Shown piece by piece: positions 10,358-21,357 of a stretch of DNA of 64,000 nucleotides. Position numbers and translations under genes: made by a program. The notes under the pieces are model-generated. The model saw nothing but the letters and a program-made list of their open reading frames with translations. It ran no database searches and was not told the DNA's origin. Numbering within the stretch: position 1 is the stretch's first letter; every line of letters starts with the position of its first letter. The stretch is from positions 12,935,501-12,999,500 of the forward strand of contig JAGTTD010000022.1 in the NCBI GenBank assembly GCA_018398585.1, written 5' to 3'. The DNA is from Simmondsia chinensis. Its lineage: Eukaryota; Streptophyta; Magnoliopsida; Caryophyllales; Simmondsiaceae.

Positions 10358-11104
10358 AATAGGGTAAAGTTTCTTATTAAAAACTTGCCTAGCATTGCAG
10401 TTGGCTGCGATCTATTGTGGAGATCTTGTTTGTTATTCATTAACCAACAAATGAGAGAGATTTTGGGCATAAGAAGACCTAGAGTTGCAAATACAATAGC
10501 TACAAAACATAAGAACTACGTTATTTGAACATCTTCAACGTCACTTTTTTGTTCTTGTTTTCTCAACAAATTATATCTAAATTTTCGAATGTTATATCTT
10601 TTACTCTTATTATGCAATTTCTGGGCGTATGTCATTTTATAAATATAATGATAATTTTTTGCTCTTGTACAAATATGTTAATGATTAATTTACCAGATGA
10701 CTTAGCTCTTCAAGGTGCATGTCTTAGTGTAGAGTATTATGCGTTATTGTGTTTTAAGACACAATGTAGAATAGCTTCTAGTATAGGGTTTCATTTCGGG
10801 AAAGAGACATGTGAAACGGTGTCACGAAATGTTTAGAATGGAGAAACATGTTTTCCATCCCTTATGTAGAATGCCGTAAGATCAGTATGGTTTAGAGCCA
10901 ATAAGGATTGTGGAGATAGGATATTATTGCTTTATGCTTAATTGTGGTTGGACATGGAGTAGGAAATCTAAAGATTCAAAAATGTTTCCAACACTTAGGT
11001 GAGACTATAAGTAGGCATTTTTATAAAGTTTTAGGGTGGTTTTGGTTCATCTTATCTCAACTTATCTCTTTTCAGCTTATGCGTTTCAATAAGATTTGTA
11101 TCTT
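10358..11104. other. Unassigned AT-rich stretch
   Basis: No domain was recognised. A 103-aa open frame at 10525-10836 is hydrophobic and of low complexity at its start; I do not support it as a gene. Near 11035-11060 a TTAGGGTGGTTTTGG-like string resembles a Tourist MITE end. Confidence 0.4.
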
Positions 11105-12160
11105 TTTATAATGAACTGTGGAGAAGGGCATTGGAAGGGCTTACGAATAAGTAGATCTAAGATCGAATACATGGAACTTAAGTTCAATCCCTCCACCACG
11201 CCTATAGTAGGCGTTAAGATAGGATCTGAGACCATACAAAGAAAAGAGAGTTTTAGATACTTAGGTTCCATGGTTCAACAGAACGGCGAACTGGGCTAGG
11301 ATGTCAACAACTGGATTAAGATAGGCTGGCATAAATGGAGGATGACATCTGCGATACTTTGCTTAAAGCTAAAAGGGAAATACTACAAGACGGTTGTGAG
11401 ACCCGGTATGTCTTATAGGGCGAAGTGTTGGCCAATGAAACAACATCACACACAGAAGTTGAAGGTGGCGGAGATGAGAATATTGCGGTAGATGTGCGGA
11501 CACATAAGAAAGGATATGATTAGGAACAACGTCATAAGAGGCAAATTGGGCGTGGCATCGATTGAGGATAAATTAAAGGAGCGACGTTTAAGGTGGTTCA
11601 TGTTAAGAGAAGACCGTCCACTGCTCCAGTTAGGAGATGCGAATAGCCCCATACTACGCTAGGGAGGAGAGGGAGAGGCACGCCAAAGAAGAGATGGATA
11701 GAGACGATCCAATAGGACCTCACCCACCTAAACCTATGGGAGGAGATGGCCATAGATAGAGCTCGATGGAGGACTAGCTTAGGGGTAGCCAATGTAGCGA
11801 CTTAGAGTAGTACATCTTTTAGCGCTTACTCTAGTGTTTCTATGTGTCTTGACTTCCTCCTTGGAGCACGTATTGGAGTCCTTATTTGCTTATATGTGTA
11901 CTTGAGCAACCGACTATTTACCTGCAGTAACCGTCCTTTCAGTTTTGCTTCGTAACGCTTGGCTAGTGCTATGTATTGTTCTAATATTATGTTTCTCTCA
12001 TGCTTCCAAGCTAATGTGCTCCCATGATGACTCGCTTCTCAAGTTGGGGGTCCTCGGAAATAGCTTCCTTTCATGGTAGCACCCCAAAGGGGGAAGGCTA
12101 CGTGCATCCACCCCCAAACCCTGCTGATGCGGGAGCCCTTGGGGCACTGAGATGTTGTTG

Positions 12161-12190
<30 letters not shown>
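11105..12190 (+). mobile_element. RTE-type LINE, 5'-truncated copy A
   Basis: The copy starts inside the reverse-transcriptase C-terminal part ([31 protein letters not shown]) and continues through a KVAEMRILR-like block to the 3' end. Stops and shifts are frequent. It ends with the shared 3' unit (about 12040-12135) and a TTG-rich tail to 12185. It aligns visibly with copies B and C in the Dr1 intron (same YMELKF, FRYLGSM and MRMLRW blocks). Abrupt 5' truncation is typical of LINE integration. Confidence 0.85.
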
Positions 12191-12193
<3 letters not shown>

Positions 12194-12776
12194 CAACGCA
12201 GAAAGATATTTTTTTCCCAGAAATTTAGAGTAGGTGCAAATTCTTCTATTAATAATCTCGTAGGTACTGAAACCATTAAAAGAACACCTAAGAATTTATT
12301 AGGTGCTGCGCGAAGGTTTATAGAATAGGGTGTTTTATTACATGTTTAAAAAAATTTATCTATTATAATCATAAAAAATGAGTTAATAATATAAATCCAC
12401 TAATAATAGTAGATAGGAGAGAATCATGATAATGACTTGTCACAAGAGCGGAGGGTGGTGGCTGTGCCACTATATCTGGGTAAAAGGGATGGTGGTAGGT
12501 GTGTGTGGTGATAAAAGTAAAAAGTAGGTTATTGTATTGAAGGATTAATACTAATAAAGTCTATTTATAACATGTTTTTGAAAAAAGTTGTGAAAAAGAT
12601 CCAATTTTGTATCTTTTTGTATAAAACAGCTTGTTCATTTTTCTATTTGACTTTAAAAAGAATGTAAAAAGATTTTTTATGTCAACCAAATACAAGCCTT
12701 ACAGAAAATTAGAACTTCTTATAGCTTTAGGCTGTTAAAATCTGAACCAAACACGGCCTTAGTGTCATGTTTTAAG
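12191..12776. other. AT-rich spacer with two Tourist-like termini
   Basis: Two strings of the type CCAAATACAAGCC and CCAAACACGGCC, at about 12687-12699 and 12747-12759, are each followed by TTA. That is the pattern of PIF/Tourist MITE right ends next to a TTA target. I could not pair them with left ends. Confidence 0.35.
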
Positions 12777-13154
12777 ATGGCTATTGTTGTTGTTAAGCCT
12801 AAAGAAAATATTCATTCTAAAATTAGAGATGACGATAAGCATTGGCCATGTTTTAAGAATTACATTGGTACTATTTATGGTATACACATACCTTGCATTG
12901 TTCCTTATAAGTAGCAAGTTAAATACATAGACCGGAAAAGGATCACGACGTAGAACATAATGGTTGCATGTGACTGGGACATGTACTTCACATTTGCATG
13001 GCTCGGATGGGAAAGCACTATACATGATTCCAAAGATTTTGACCGAACACTTCGGAGGCAAGATCTTCACCCACCTCTTCACCACTTGGTATTTAGTTGT
13101 GACCAAGAAATGCATTATGTTATTTTGTTTTATGAATTTTACGTGGTATTTTAA
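12777..13154 (+). pseudogene. PIF/Harbinger (HARBI1-like) transposase fragment
   Basis: One frame from ATG 12777 to TAA 13154, broken by two TAG codons, reads through the HARBI1 nuclease core: VVKPKENIHSKI, HWPCFKNYIGTIYGIHIP, then ACDWDMYFTFAWLGWES and IHDSKDF. In the family these correspond to the YFxxCIGAIDGTHI, ACDFDMxFT and HDSRV blocks holding the DDE residues. The first catalytic Asp (IDGTH) is Tyr here. A related C-terminal piece (MDLIRCRIRDEII) occurs near 13492-13550. It is probably the remnant of an autonomous PIF element, cut off from recognisable TIRs. Confidence 0.75.
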
Positions 13155-13965
13155 TGTTACGTAAAGGTTTTTTTTAAGGTAAATATTGGGTGTTATACAA
13201 GTGTGAATATTATCATCTCCCTAATTTTCGACATGCCACTGATTTTAGAGATACAAATGAGAGTTTCAACTCTACCTTGAAATGCACGATTTGCATTCAG
13301 TGTTGATTAAAATTTCATAATCAATTTCATATTGTCTCCGTAACTACCGCCATACATAATTTCATATAGCAACACATGTTCACCGCTATTGAATTCAATT
13401 GTTATGCTGATGATGCCGATGTGCTTGAGCCTAAGGAAGATGATGGGGCTTTGACCCTCCTTAACAATGCAAGAAAGAACTCCCGTTGAAATGGATTTGA
13501 TTCGTTGTAGAATTAGGGATGAGATTATAGAGCATTTTAGAAATGTCTGAGTTCATTATCTTTGTGATTTATGACTTTGAGTGAATGATATGTAAATCAT
13601 ATTATCATTTGTAACAAACAATCCATGTGCAAGTCTCTTTTTGTTATCATTTCTTTTATGCTTGAAAATCTATAATTATTAGTTTGAAATTAATAATAAA
13701 GTAATTAAAATTATATATATATATATATCCTATTTATTGTAATCTTTAATTTAATATTATTTAATAAAAATTTAAAAAACCTAAAATGACCAACAACTTT
13801 TAAAAGAAACTGTTTAAAATCAAATGTACATCCAAACAAACTAACTACAAAAAGCAATTTTGTCAAAAACCTTTTTTGATAATTTAACAAAAAAAAGCAT
13901 TTTTCTTAAATATTAGCTGACTACTCTCAATAATACCAGAAGTGCAAAACTTTTATATGACCATC
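13155..13965. other. AT-rich spacer with possible PIF element tail
   Basis: Contains the short RDEII-like coding remnant near 13492-13550, a TA run near 13712-13728, and a CCAAACAAACTAA string near 13832-13845 that may be a Tourist-type terminus. No other gene seen. Confidence 0.35.
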
Positions 13966-13984
13966 TGATGTCTAATTGCAATAC

Positions 13985-14156
13985 TTTTGCACTCTGCCTA
14001 TCATTATTTGTTCAACCCTCCACCTTTCACAAATTTGGGACTTGTCTCAAATGGCGCACAACTATGCAGTCGGATCTGGATGCCTTGGTGGTGGATCATT
14101 CTTGGTTTCTTGTGCCCCTTCCCCAAAAATGTCCCATTGCTGTAAATGGGTTTACT
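13985..14156 (+). pseudogene. Copia RT fragment, left part (split by a hAT element)
   Basis: Translation gives KWRTTMQSDLDAL, HSWFLVPLPQK and, in another frame, a CKWVY end, matching the start of Copia reverse transcriptase (WxxAMxxEL, TWxLVxLP, KWVY). It stops exactly at the hAT insertion at 14157. The homology resumes at 14625 with DGFIERYK and GFTQQEG. Confidence 0.75.
14149..14156 (+). repeat. 8-bp target-site duplication GGTTTACT (left copy)
   Basis: An identical octamer lies at 14617-14624 immediately after the inserted element; 8 bp is the hAT duplication length. Confidence 0.9.
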
Positions 14157-14616
14157 CAGAAGTGGCCACAGGCCAGGCTTGGGTCCCGGCCTTGGGGGCT
14201 CAGCACGGGCCCAAGCTTTTTGTTTTTTAAACAATATATAAAATTAGAAAAATGCAAATTCGTTTTGTACAAATATTATTATAATTCATTGATGAATAAT
14301 ATAAGATACAAATACAATCCATCACAATCATTTATAATACTAAACATATGTAATAAAATAAAATGTATAATAAATAATGGTAAATAATTAAAAAAGAGCC
14401 GTTGGGGGGATGGTTATTTGTAGATAATTTTTTTTAATTGAAAAAGAATGCTCCTCCCTTCCCAACGGCTCTTTAAAAAAGCCGTTGGGGGTTGGTTTGG
14501 GGGGGGGGGGGGGGTGGTGTTTTCGGGCCGGACCCAAAATTTTTGGGGCCCATGGCCCAGCTTGGTATAGGACCGGGCCGGGTTGGACCGGGTTCTTGGC
14601 CCACTGGCCACCTTTA
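14157..14616 (+). mobile_element. Non-autonomous hAT element, 460 bp
   Basis: Flanked by perfect GGTTTACT octamers. Terminal inverted repeats: left CAGAAGTGGCCACAGGCC, right (reverse complement) TAAAGGTGGCCAGTGGGCC. GC-rich ends with GGGCC motifs surround an AT-rich core with no transposase. An internal inverted repeat AAGAGCCGTTGGG / CCCAACGGCTCTT lies near 14394-14408 and 14461-14474, and a 16-G run is at 14499-14514. The element interrupts a Copia RT reading frame. Confidence 0.9.
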
Positions 14617-14700
14617 GGTTTACTGTACTAAACTCTGCTCGGATGGTTTCATAGAAAGATACAAAACCTGTGTTATAGCCAATGGTTTCACCCAACAAGA
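14617..14700 (+). pseudogene. Copia RT fragment, right part
   Basis: It begins with the right copy of the target duplication, then reads SDGFIERYK, ANGFTQQEG. This directly follows the KWVY block in Copia RT and continues the frame of the left part. The homology fades after about 14700, where the 373-bp tandem unit begins. Confidence 0.75.
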
Positions 14701-15427
14701 GGGTCTTTTCCTCAAGGTTCTTCATGTTCGGTCATCTCAGCAGCTCGCCACCACACTTCTTTCTTCTCCGATGTGGCTTTCTTTCCTTCGCAAGTAGGGT
14801 GTTAAAAATATTTACACTACAACTTGAGGGGCATAATACAATATATTTCTATACTCCAACTTTTTTAGTAGATAGTGTCTATTAGTATAAATATTTTTTG
14901 CGGTGCTTTAGGTTTTTTTCTTCATTCCCATTATGAAGGCGTCTCACTTGTTGGCGTCTCCTACCCATGAGATCATCGCTTAGGGGTCAGGAGTTCAATT
15001 CTTGCTAAGGATATAATCATGACTTACCTGCTCATACGGATTTTGGGCCTCCTCATGGTTTCACCCAACAAGAGGGTCTTTTCCTCAAGGTTCTTCATGT
15101 TCGGTCATCTCAGCAGCTCGCCACCACACTTCTTTCTTCTCCGATGTGGCTTTCTTTCCTTCGCAAGTAGGGTGTTAAAAATATTTACACTACAACTTGA
15201 GGGGCATAATACAATATATATCTATACTCCAACTTTTTTAGTAGATAGTGTCTATTAGTATAAATATTTTTTGCGGTGCTTTAGGTTTTTTTCTTCATTC
15301 CCATTATGAAGGCGTCTCACTTGTTGGCGTCTCCTACCCATGAGATCATCGCTTAGGGGTCAGGAGTTCAATTCTTGCTGAGGATATAATCATGACTTAC
15401 CTGCTCATACGGATTTTGGGCCTCCTC
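14682..15427 (+). repeat. 373-bp tandem duplication (two copies)
   Basis: Units 14682-15054 and 15055-15427 have the same length and are nearly identical; I noticed only a few substitutions (for example TTTCT/TATCT near 14847/15220 and GCTAAGG/GCTGAGG). Each starts in the Copia RT remnant (GTTTCACCCAACAAGAGG). Each contains a GTCAGGAGTTCAATTC string resembling a pol III B box. The right junction continues into a G-rich tract. Confidence 0.95.
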
Positions 15428-15493
15428 ATGGATCGAGGTTGGCTGAGACAACCCAGTCCCTCGTTACCAAAAAGAGGGGGGGAGGCCCGGGGG

Positions 15494-15495
<2 letters not shown>

Positions 15496-15526
<31 letters not shown>
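15496..15526 (+). repeat. 31-base poly(G) run
   Basis: It follows the GGGGGGGAGGCCCGGGGGCC sequence. A pure G run this long is rare in plant DNA. Possible quadruplex former or an assembly artefact. Confidence 0.95.
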
Positions 15527-15527
<1 letters not shown>

Positions 15528-15795
15528 GTTCTTCGTTGTTGCCTGTTGTTCTTAGTTTGATGCTCTCTATGTATTAGGCCTTACGTTAATTATAGAATTA
15601 CAATTTTTCCTCGGCTTCCCACCAAATGAGAATGAACTTCTTAAAATTTCTTCTCAATTCCTTTGTTTTTGTTTCTTCCTTTCATGCTTCAAGCGAGTTG
15701 ATCTAATCCTTTGGTAAACTCCATATTAAATCAGTCGTTACACAAGACAAACGGTCTCCACATTTACTCCCAATAGAACGAGCCTCAGGGGTCCT

Positions 15796-16387
15796 TAGGG
15801 ATGACAATGGGGTGGGGCGGGGCGGGGCGGGGCGGGGCGGGGCGGGGGTCAGGTTGGGTACGGGGGGCGCCTCCTCTGTACCTATATGCGCCACCCAAAT
15901 CATATATCCATACCCGCCCTATTACCCACAGGTATCCAACGGGCACCCATTACCCGCTCTTGCCCGCCCCTACCTGCCCCTGCTCACCCGTACCCGCCTT
16001 TACCCGCTTCGTACCTGCCTTGTTACGTATTCATATCCAACTTATTATCCATAAATTCTTTTCTTTTTCCCTTCAATAATAACCATGAATTCATACTTAT
16101 AAATTGCATAAGAAATATTTTATATAAAATAATACAACGGGTAACTCCAATATGTGATTACGAGGAGGGTATATGCAGGTATGGGGTGGGGCAGTGCGGG
16201 TACATAGGGGGGCGGGGCGGGGCGGGGCGGGGCGGGGCCTATACCCGTACCCGCCCCATACCCATGACGGGTATTAACATGTATACCCTATCCGTACCCG
16301 TTACTCGCCTCATCTATACCCGTACCTGCCCCAAGCAGGGCGGATACCCACGGGTAACGGGTTTTACCCGCCCCATTGCTATCCCTA
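15796..16387 (+). mobile_element. GC-rich hAT-like MITE with GGGGC arrays
   Basis: Terminal inverted repeats TAGGGATGACAATGGGGTGG (left) and TAGGGATAGCAATGGGGCGG (right, reverse complement) belong to the common plant hAT type starting TAGGGATG. Two GGGGC arrays occur at 15812-15846 and 16207-16239, with many TACCCG/CGGGTA motifs between. Both flanks contain GTCCT, but the expected 8-bp duplication is not exact. Open frames crossing the element are by-products of its composition. No transposase. Confidence 0.8.
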
Positions 16388-16529
16388 GTCCTCTCCCAAT
16401 GGGATGCGAATATTTCATTAGGAGTTTGCAATCAAGGACAATGATCGAAGTCAAGTTAATAACACCTATTGATTGAATTTAAATCCACTTGTGATCCAAC
16501 CATTAAAATTTCATAGCTAACTTAGCATC

Positions 16530-16645
16530 AGTTTTACTCTGAGACTAAATAGACACAATATAAATTACATTGGAACTAGATGAACACAATTAAAAGTAAA
16601 ATAACTAAAGTGACGCAATGGATAAAGCAGAGTAACCTTTGCAAG
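16530..16645 (+). repeat. Fragment of a dispersed MITE-like family
   Basis: Contains GACTAAATAGACACAATATA and related strings shared with copies at about 40805-41130, 45853-46175 and 56466-56788. Rest of 16388-17177: no gene; the right part should be 3' UTR and downstream sequence of the zinc-finger gene. Confidence 0.5.
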
Positions 16646-17177
16646 AATAACCCTATGTTAGAATTTGGAACAAGAACAATATACAACTCCACTGTACTTC
16701 AATTCAAAAACTAGGGAATCAGATATTTTCACCAGCAGTATATGCAGCAATGATCATTCCTAAATGCTTTCACATAGGCAAACATATCTTAGAAAGGCAT
16801 TACGCTTGACAACATTTAACGAACATATATTTACTACTTATTCAAAGAGGGTAATATATTTTGGAAAGCAAAAATAAGGACGACATGTTCAGGAAACAGA
16901 GAACAAAATAAGCGGCATGTCAATTCAAAACCCTTTTTAACCTGATGCATTTCTTAAATATATAGTAAACAGTATGTCTTCTTTATTTCTTGTTCAAACA
17001 CAACGTCTTCCCAATGTCTACGCTTCGGCATTTCAATACATCAGAGAGAAAATACGAAAAAGAAACAAGAATTGCACGAAGCCATTTGGAAATCGAAGAA
17101 AACTGAGACTTGGACTTTCCGCTTACCGTGAAAGCACTCGGAAGAGATAGTTTTTCCATGTAAATCTGATACAATGT

Positions 17178-18951
17178 TCAAAAGGAAAGCTCCTTCCCGT
17201 CGCTATAATCAGGAAACGTGACACATTTGAAAACCTTACACTTGGTACACAAGATGTACCCGACCTGCGCATAATGGATTTAAGTAAGGGTTTTTTTTTA
17301 ATATAAAACCACCTTCAAGTGTTGTCATTTTTTACTTAACAACTTCATCTTTTCAATTTTTCAGAAAACCATCTTCAAAAGCTTATTTTTATTCAATCAA
17401 TCAGCTACATTGATGCCATTAGTTTTGCTGAGGCTATTTATGTAATTTTACATTTTCTTATAAAAAAGGGAAATAAAGACGCATGTTTGTGTGAGCTCAC
17501 TTAGTAAAGAAAATTTCTCCTAAATGATCTTTATAATCACATAAAAGTCTTGTGCGTATAGAGATTCGAACTTGCACCTGTGGATAGAGCCAACTTAGTA
17601 GTATAATGCTTTAGCAACTGAGGCAAAACTAGCATATGTTATTCTTTCGCAGGTTTTATATAGAACCAAAGTAAAATCACACGTGAAATCCAAATTGAAT
17701 ATTAGTGTCGTAATATGATTAAAAATATTTAAAGTTTTGAAGGCAATTCCTTGAAAAAAAATTAAAAAGTTGTAGTTGTTAAGTTAAAATTGACTAAGTT
17801 TGAAGGTGGTTCCTCCTTTGAGCAACCTCAACTAAGACTAGCCAAGCCCATACATTTGTGGTATGTCCATGATACCCTTTTTGTGCAACTATGTGACCGC
17901 AACCAAAATCAGAGAACTGCCTCTAAATGATTGACTAAGAAATAGAATCACATAGAGGGCGAAAATATTAATCGATAGAATCGTGTTTTTCTTAAGTTTG
18001 ATCATGATTTAACACGAACATTGTTTTGAAGTGGTAGACTGTGTCTCCAAGGAAGAAATATTAGCACTTTAGGCATTCTAATGACAATATAGTGCTGTGA
18101 TTACTTACAGCTTTGCAAGATGGACAGCGACGATAGATTCGGTTGGTCGGAGACTTGACATTAGTCTTCTGCCCTTTGCAAAAGTCACAAAGCAACCATC
18201 CCGTGCCGTTGCAGGGCTCGCACATTATTCCGATTTCATCCTAGTAGTATTAAATTGCTAATTTAGAAGGAAAACAAGAGACCCATCGAACCAAGAGAGA
18301 AAAAGAATTCCCAACAAGACGTATAGTCTCGCATTTACTTTGACTCTTCATTCAACATATTTATGGTAAAGAGGTCATGGCTAATGAAAATGGGTAACAG
18401 CTAGGTGGGATTTAGCTTGCCCTTTTTGAATGGTTAACGGATAGTTGTGCATTACTATGTGCAAAATGCTCTGGTAAGGACCACTAATATCCGAGGAGGG
18501 GGAGATGATCTTTAACCAACTCTCTCTTTTGTTACCCTTTTACCGAATTATCAATCAATGGTAATTCATTTTTAAATCCTTATCCTTACTTCTTTTTATT
18601 AAATCACATAAAAGTAAAAAAATAATATTTTCAATGCTCCAAAAACTCCAGCCTAAGCAGGGCCTAGGGGTGGATATACGTAGCCTTCCCTCTTCAGGGT
18701 GCCATCCTAAAGGGAGGCTATTTCCGAGAACCCAAACCTGAGGGGTGCAACACGAAACCTTCCTAGGAGGTCACCCATCTTGGTACTACTCTCGCCCAAG
18801 CACGCTTAACTTTGGAGTTCTAATAAGATCCGGTGCTTTCACATGAAATAATCCCGTACACTTTCCCCTCCCACACAGTTTTACCCAATTGTTAACTATT
18901 CCAAAAGAGCGAGCTAATAGATAAAGACTCGTGAATAATTGTACACAGCAT

Positions 18952-18985
<34 letters not shown>

Positions 18986-19136
18986 CCTGGTGGGGTTGTA
19001 ATTGGGAAATGGTGGAGCAAAACAGGGGGTTGAAGGAAGCGCTCTTGAGAGAAATGGAATGTTGAAATTGCATTTTTAATAATCCCAAATTCAATTTGAA
19101 TGTGGCTGTTGGGCTTCTCATTATGCAACTCGCCAT
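17178..19136 (-). CDS. DnaJ-like cysteine-rich zinc-finger protein, probably chloroplast (3 exons)
   Basis: Minus-strand exons 18987-19136, 18109-18240 and 17178-17264 have GT/AG borders and phase-0 joins, giving 122 aa ending at TGA 17180-17178. Residues 1-50 (MASCIMRSPTATFKLNLGLL...) are Ser-rich and basic with few acidic residues, like a chloroplast transit peptide. Residues 57-108 carry four CxxC pairs: CEPC (57-60), CDFC (68-71), CPSC (89-92) and CTKC (100-103), plus an extra Cys at 108. This is the degenerate DnaJ cysteine-rich (BSD2/PSA2-like) zinc finger without a J domain. Family members act as small plastid chaperones or assembly factors. The C-terminus FPDYSDGKELSF looks conserved. 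A different member of the zinc-finger family is possible; the exon model itself is strong. Confidence 0.85.
18648..18742 (-). repeat. RTE-LINE 3'-tail / Au-SINE-like unit, copy 2
   Basis: It lies inside intron 1 of the zinc-finger gene. GCAGGGCCTAGGGG, ACGTAGCCTTCCC and GGAGGCTATTTCC match the shared unit in reverse orientation; the CAA tail is lost. Confidence 0.7.
18954..18980 (+). repeat. (GA)n microsatellite next to a splice donor
   Basis: In gene sense a (TC)n tract starts within about 10 bp of the exon-1 donor, making the start of intron 1 very pyrimidine-rich. Confidence 0.9.
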
Positions 19137-19767
19137 TCTATCCTCACTTTTCCACCATCCCCCTTATTCTTCTTCTATATCACCATAATTATCCAGTTAC
19201 GCTTATGCAAAGGACCCTGGTATTCAACCAAATTACGAAACTGCCACCCGATAGATGAGTTCCCCCCCACAAGAGCAGCCCCTTTCCAAACCGCGCACCC
19301 AAAGAAACAAAACTCCGAAGATGCCAAAAAGAGTGAGGAAAACGGACAAAACAAAACAAAACGATAGATTTCAAAACCCTTAAACACCCGCCAACACGCC
19401 AACCCCTAAAGTACAATAGCAATGCCCTACAAAATTTAAAGTTTATACCCACACTAACCCCCAAAATATAAAGAGATAAATAAAACACTTTTATACCATT
19501 TATGCATTTGAATTAATTCCTTATTTTTTAATGGATCCCGAGTTTACAAATTAGCCCTACCTAAGCCTTGTTTAACAAGATTTTTTGTTTATCTTTTTTT
19601 ATTTCTTATAACTTGAAAATGACCTTTTTTTAGTTTTTGTTTTAAATTTTCATTTTTTTTTCCCTTTAGTTTAAGAAAATTTTTGAAATTAAAAATTAAA
19701 AATCATGAAAAACTCTTGTATAAAATAGCTTTTAAATTTTTAAAAATTATAATTATAAACAAAATAT
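19137..19767. other. Upstream region of the zinc-finger gene
   Basis: No coding content supported. On the minus strand a TATAAAAG box occurs near 19486-19493, about 350 bp before the start codon; it could be a promoter element, but this is unproven. 19500-19767 is AT-rich. Confidence 0.35.
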
Positions 19768-19776
19768 GATGACAAC

Positions 19777-20419
19777 CATGATTATTAAAATTTCGATCCG
19801 AATCTTAGAATCTTATGATTTTATAATTCCATAATTGCCTATCGATCTGAATCTTAAATAAAATCTTAATTTTGTAGACTCTTACAATTTATTGATTTTG
19901 CACTAAACTAACGAATATAATCATAATATAATTTTACAATTTTACCGATCCGACCTCGATTCTACCAAAGTATACAAATAAAAAGTTAAATTATAAAAAA
20001 ATAAGTATATATTATAAAAGAAGTTACTTTATTAGGTTGAAGTAAAGAAAATTAATTAAGCATTATATACTTTCAAAAAATTTAAATTAAGTTTAGTTTT
20101 ATGTTTTAATATTAATATAAAGTTGGATTAGCAGCACCTATCTTAAAAGCTCACATGATTATTATAGCATAAAATGGCAAATCTATGTTATAAGATAATA
20201 TTTGTATTATATTTGATTATATTTCTTATACATAGCTACGTGAGTAAAGATTTTATTAATAATTTTTTGAGTTATATAACTGATATTAATACAAAAAATA
20301 ATTATAATATACATTTAATAGAATTTTAACATTCTCGATTTGATTCTATGATTCCAATTCTAAAAGTCTCTAAAAAAGTTCCTACCAATTTTAAGTAGAA
20401 TTTCGATTTTAACAGCCTT
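19777..20419 (+). mobile_element. TIR element with 9-bp duplication (Mutator-like), 643 bp, member 1
   Basis: Flanked by perfect GATGACAAC copies at 19768-19776 and 20420-20428. Inverted ends: left CATGATTATTAAAATTTCGA, right (reverse complement) AAGGCTGTTAAAATCGAAAT. The interior is AT-rich with no transposase. The termini resemble those of the element at 21358-22174, so the two form one family. The 9-bp duplication suggests Mutator-like transposition. Confidence 0.85.
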
Positions 20420-20715
20420 GATGACAACAAGCCTTTAAAATTGTACAATCCTCCTACATGTGGGAACTAAATTTGATACTTTAAAATTCAATTTTAATAC
20501 ACCAATCCAAATAAATGGGCCAGTCCAAGAGTAAATAGCCCAAATCCTAATGGGAAAATAAACGGGCCCTTCACCGGCCCATACATAAATGACAGGCGAT
20601 GGCATGCAAGACGAAGTGTATGGCTTCGTATGAGGGTGGAAAATGTGTGATGTTTTTGTATTACGCGAGTGGTGGTAGAAAAGGAGTCAACTCCATCCTA
20701 TCTCGTTTACTATAC

Positions 20716-21146
20716 GGGTGTGGATCTAATGCAGTTACTGCACTTTGGCAGTGACTACCTGGTCAAGAGATAGAGGGGTTAGATTTTTTTAATTTTAAAA
20801 TTTAATTATTTTAAAAATTATTAGACCATAATATTTTAAAATTTTATATAAATTTATATTTTAAATTTAAATTATTTATATAAAATAATTTTAATATATA
20901 AATTTATATTTGAACTATTTATTAATTAGATATTTATTAATTATTTATGAGGTATTTGTTAAATTTTTATTGAAAACATCAAATAAATTTTTTGTTGAAA
21001 ACATCAAATGACAATAAAAATTTAACAAAATATAAATTTTTAAAATATTATGGTTTAATAATTTTTGTAAATAATTAAATTTTAAAGATAAGAAAATCTA
21101 ACTCTCTCTCTCTCTCTGTGCCAGTGACTACACTGGATCCACACCC
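20716..21146 (+). mobile_element. Foldback-type MITE, 431 bp
   Basis: Long inverted arms begin GGGTGTGGATCTAATGCAGT (left) and GGGTGTGGATCCAGTGTAGT (right, reverse complement) and continue through TTAGATTTT and AAAATTTAATTATTT blocks on both sides. Flanks TTTACTATAC (20706-20715) and TTTACTACAT (21147-21156) look like a 9-10-bp duplication with two changes. No coding content. Probably Mutator-like. Confidence 0.8.
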
Positions 21147-21357
21147 TTTACTACATAGGTTAAAAACTTTGAACGCGTACCCTACCTGATTAGTTGTTAG
21201 TAACTCATGGATTACGCATTTAATTATTTGGGAAAACCTTTTTGTTAAGTACTGTAAAATAATGAGCAATCTAACGATTGAGGGTGCCCACTTTTATACT
21301 TACAATGGATACAGACAGGCTTACATAAATACAAGGCCAAACCCAACAGGCCCATAT

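Noticed and set aside
10525..10836. 103-aa hydrophobic open frame
   Set aside because: No domain, unusual composition, no splice or regulatory context.
13968..14387. 139-aa open frame
   Set aside because: It is a Copia RT fragment running into the hAT insert; the C-terminal half is non-coding MITE.
15886..16476. 196-aa open frame rich in Pro, Tyr and Thr
   Set aside because: It spans the GC-rich hAT MITE from TACCCG repeats through the right end; composition artefact.
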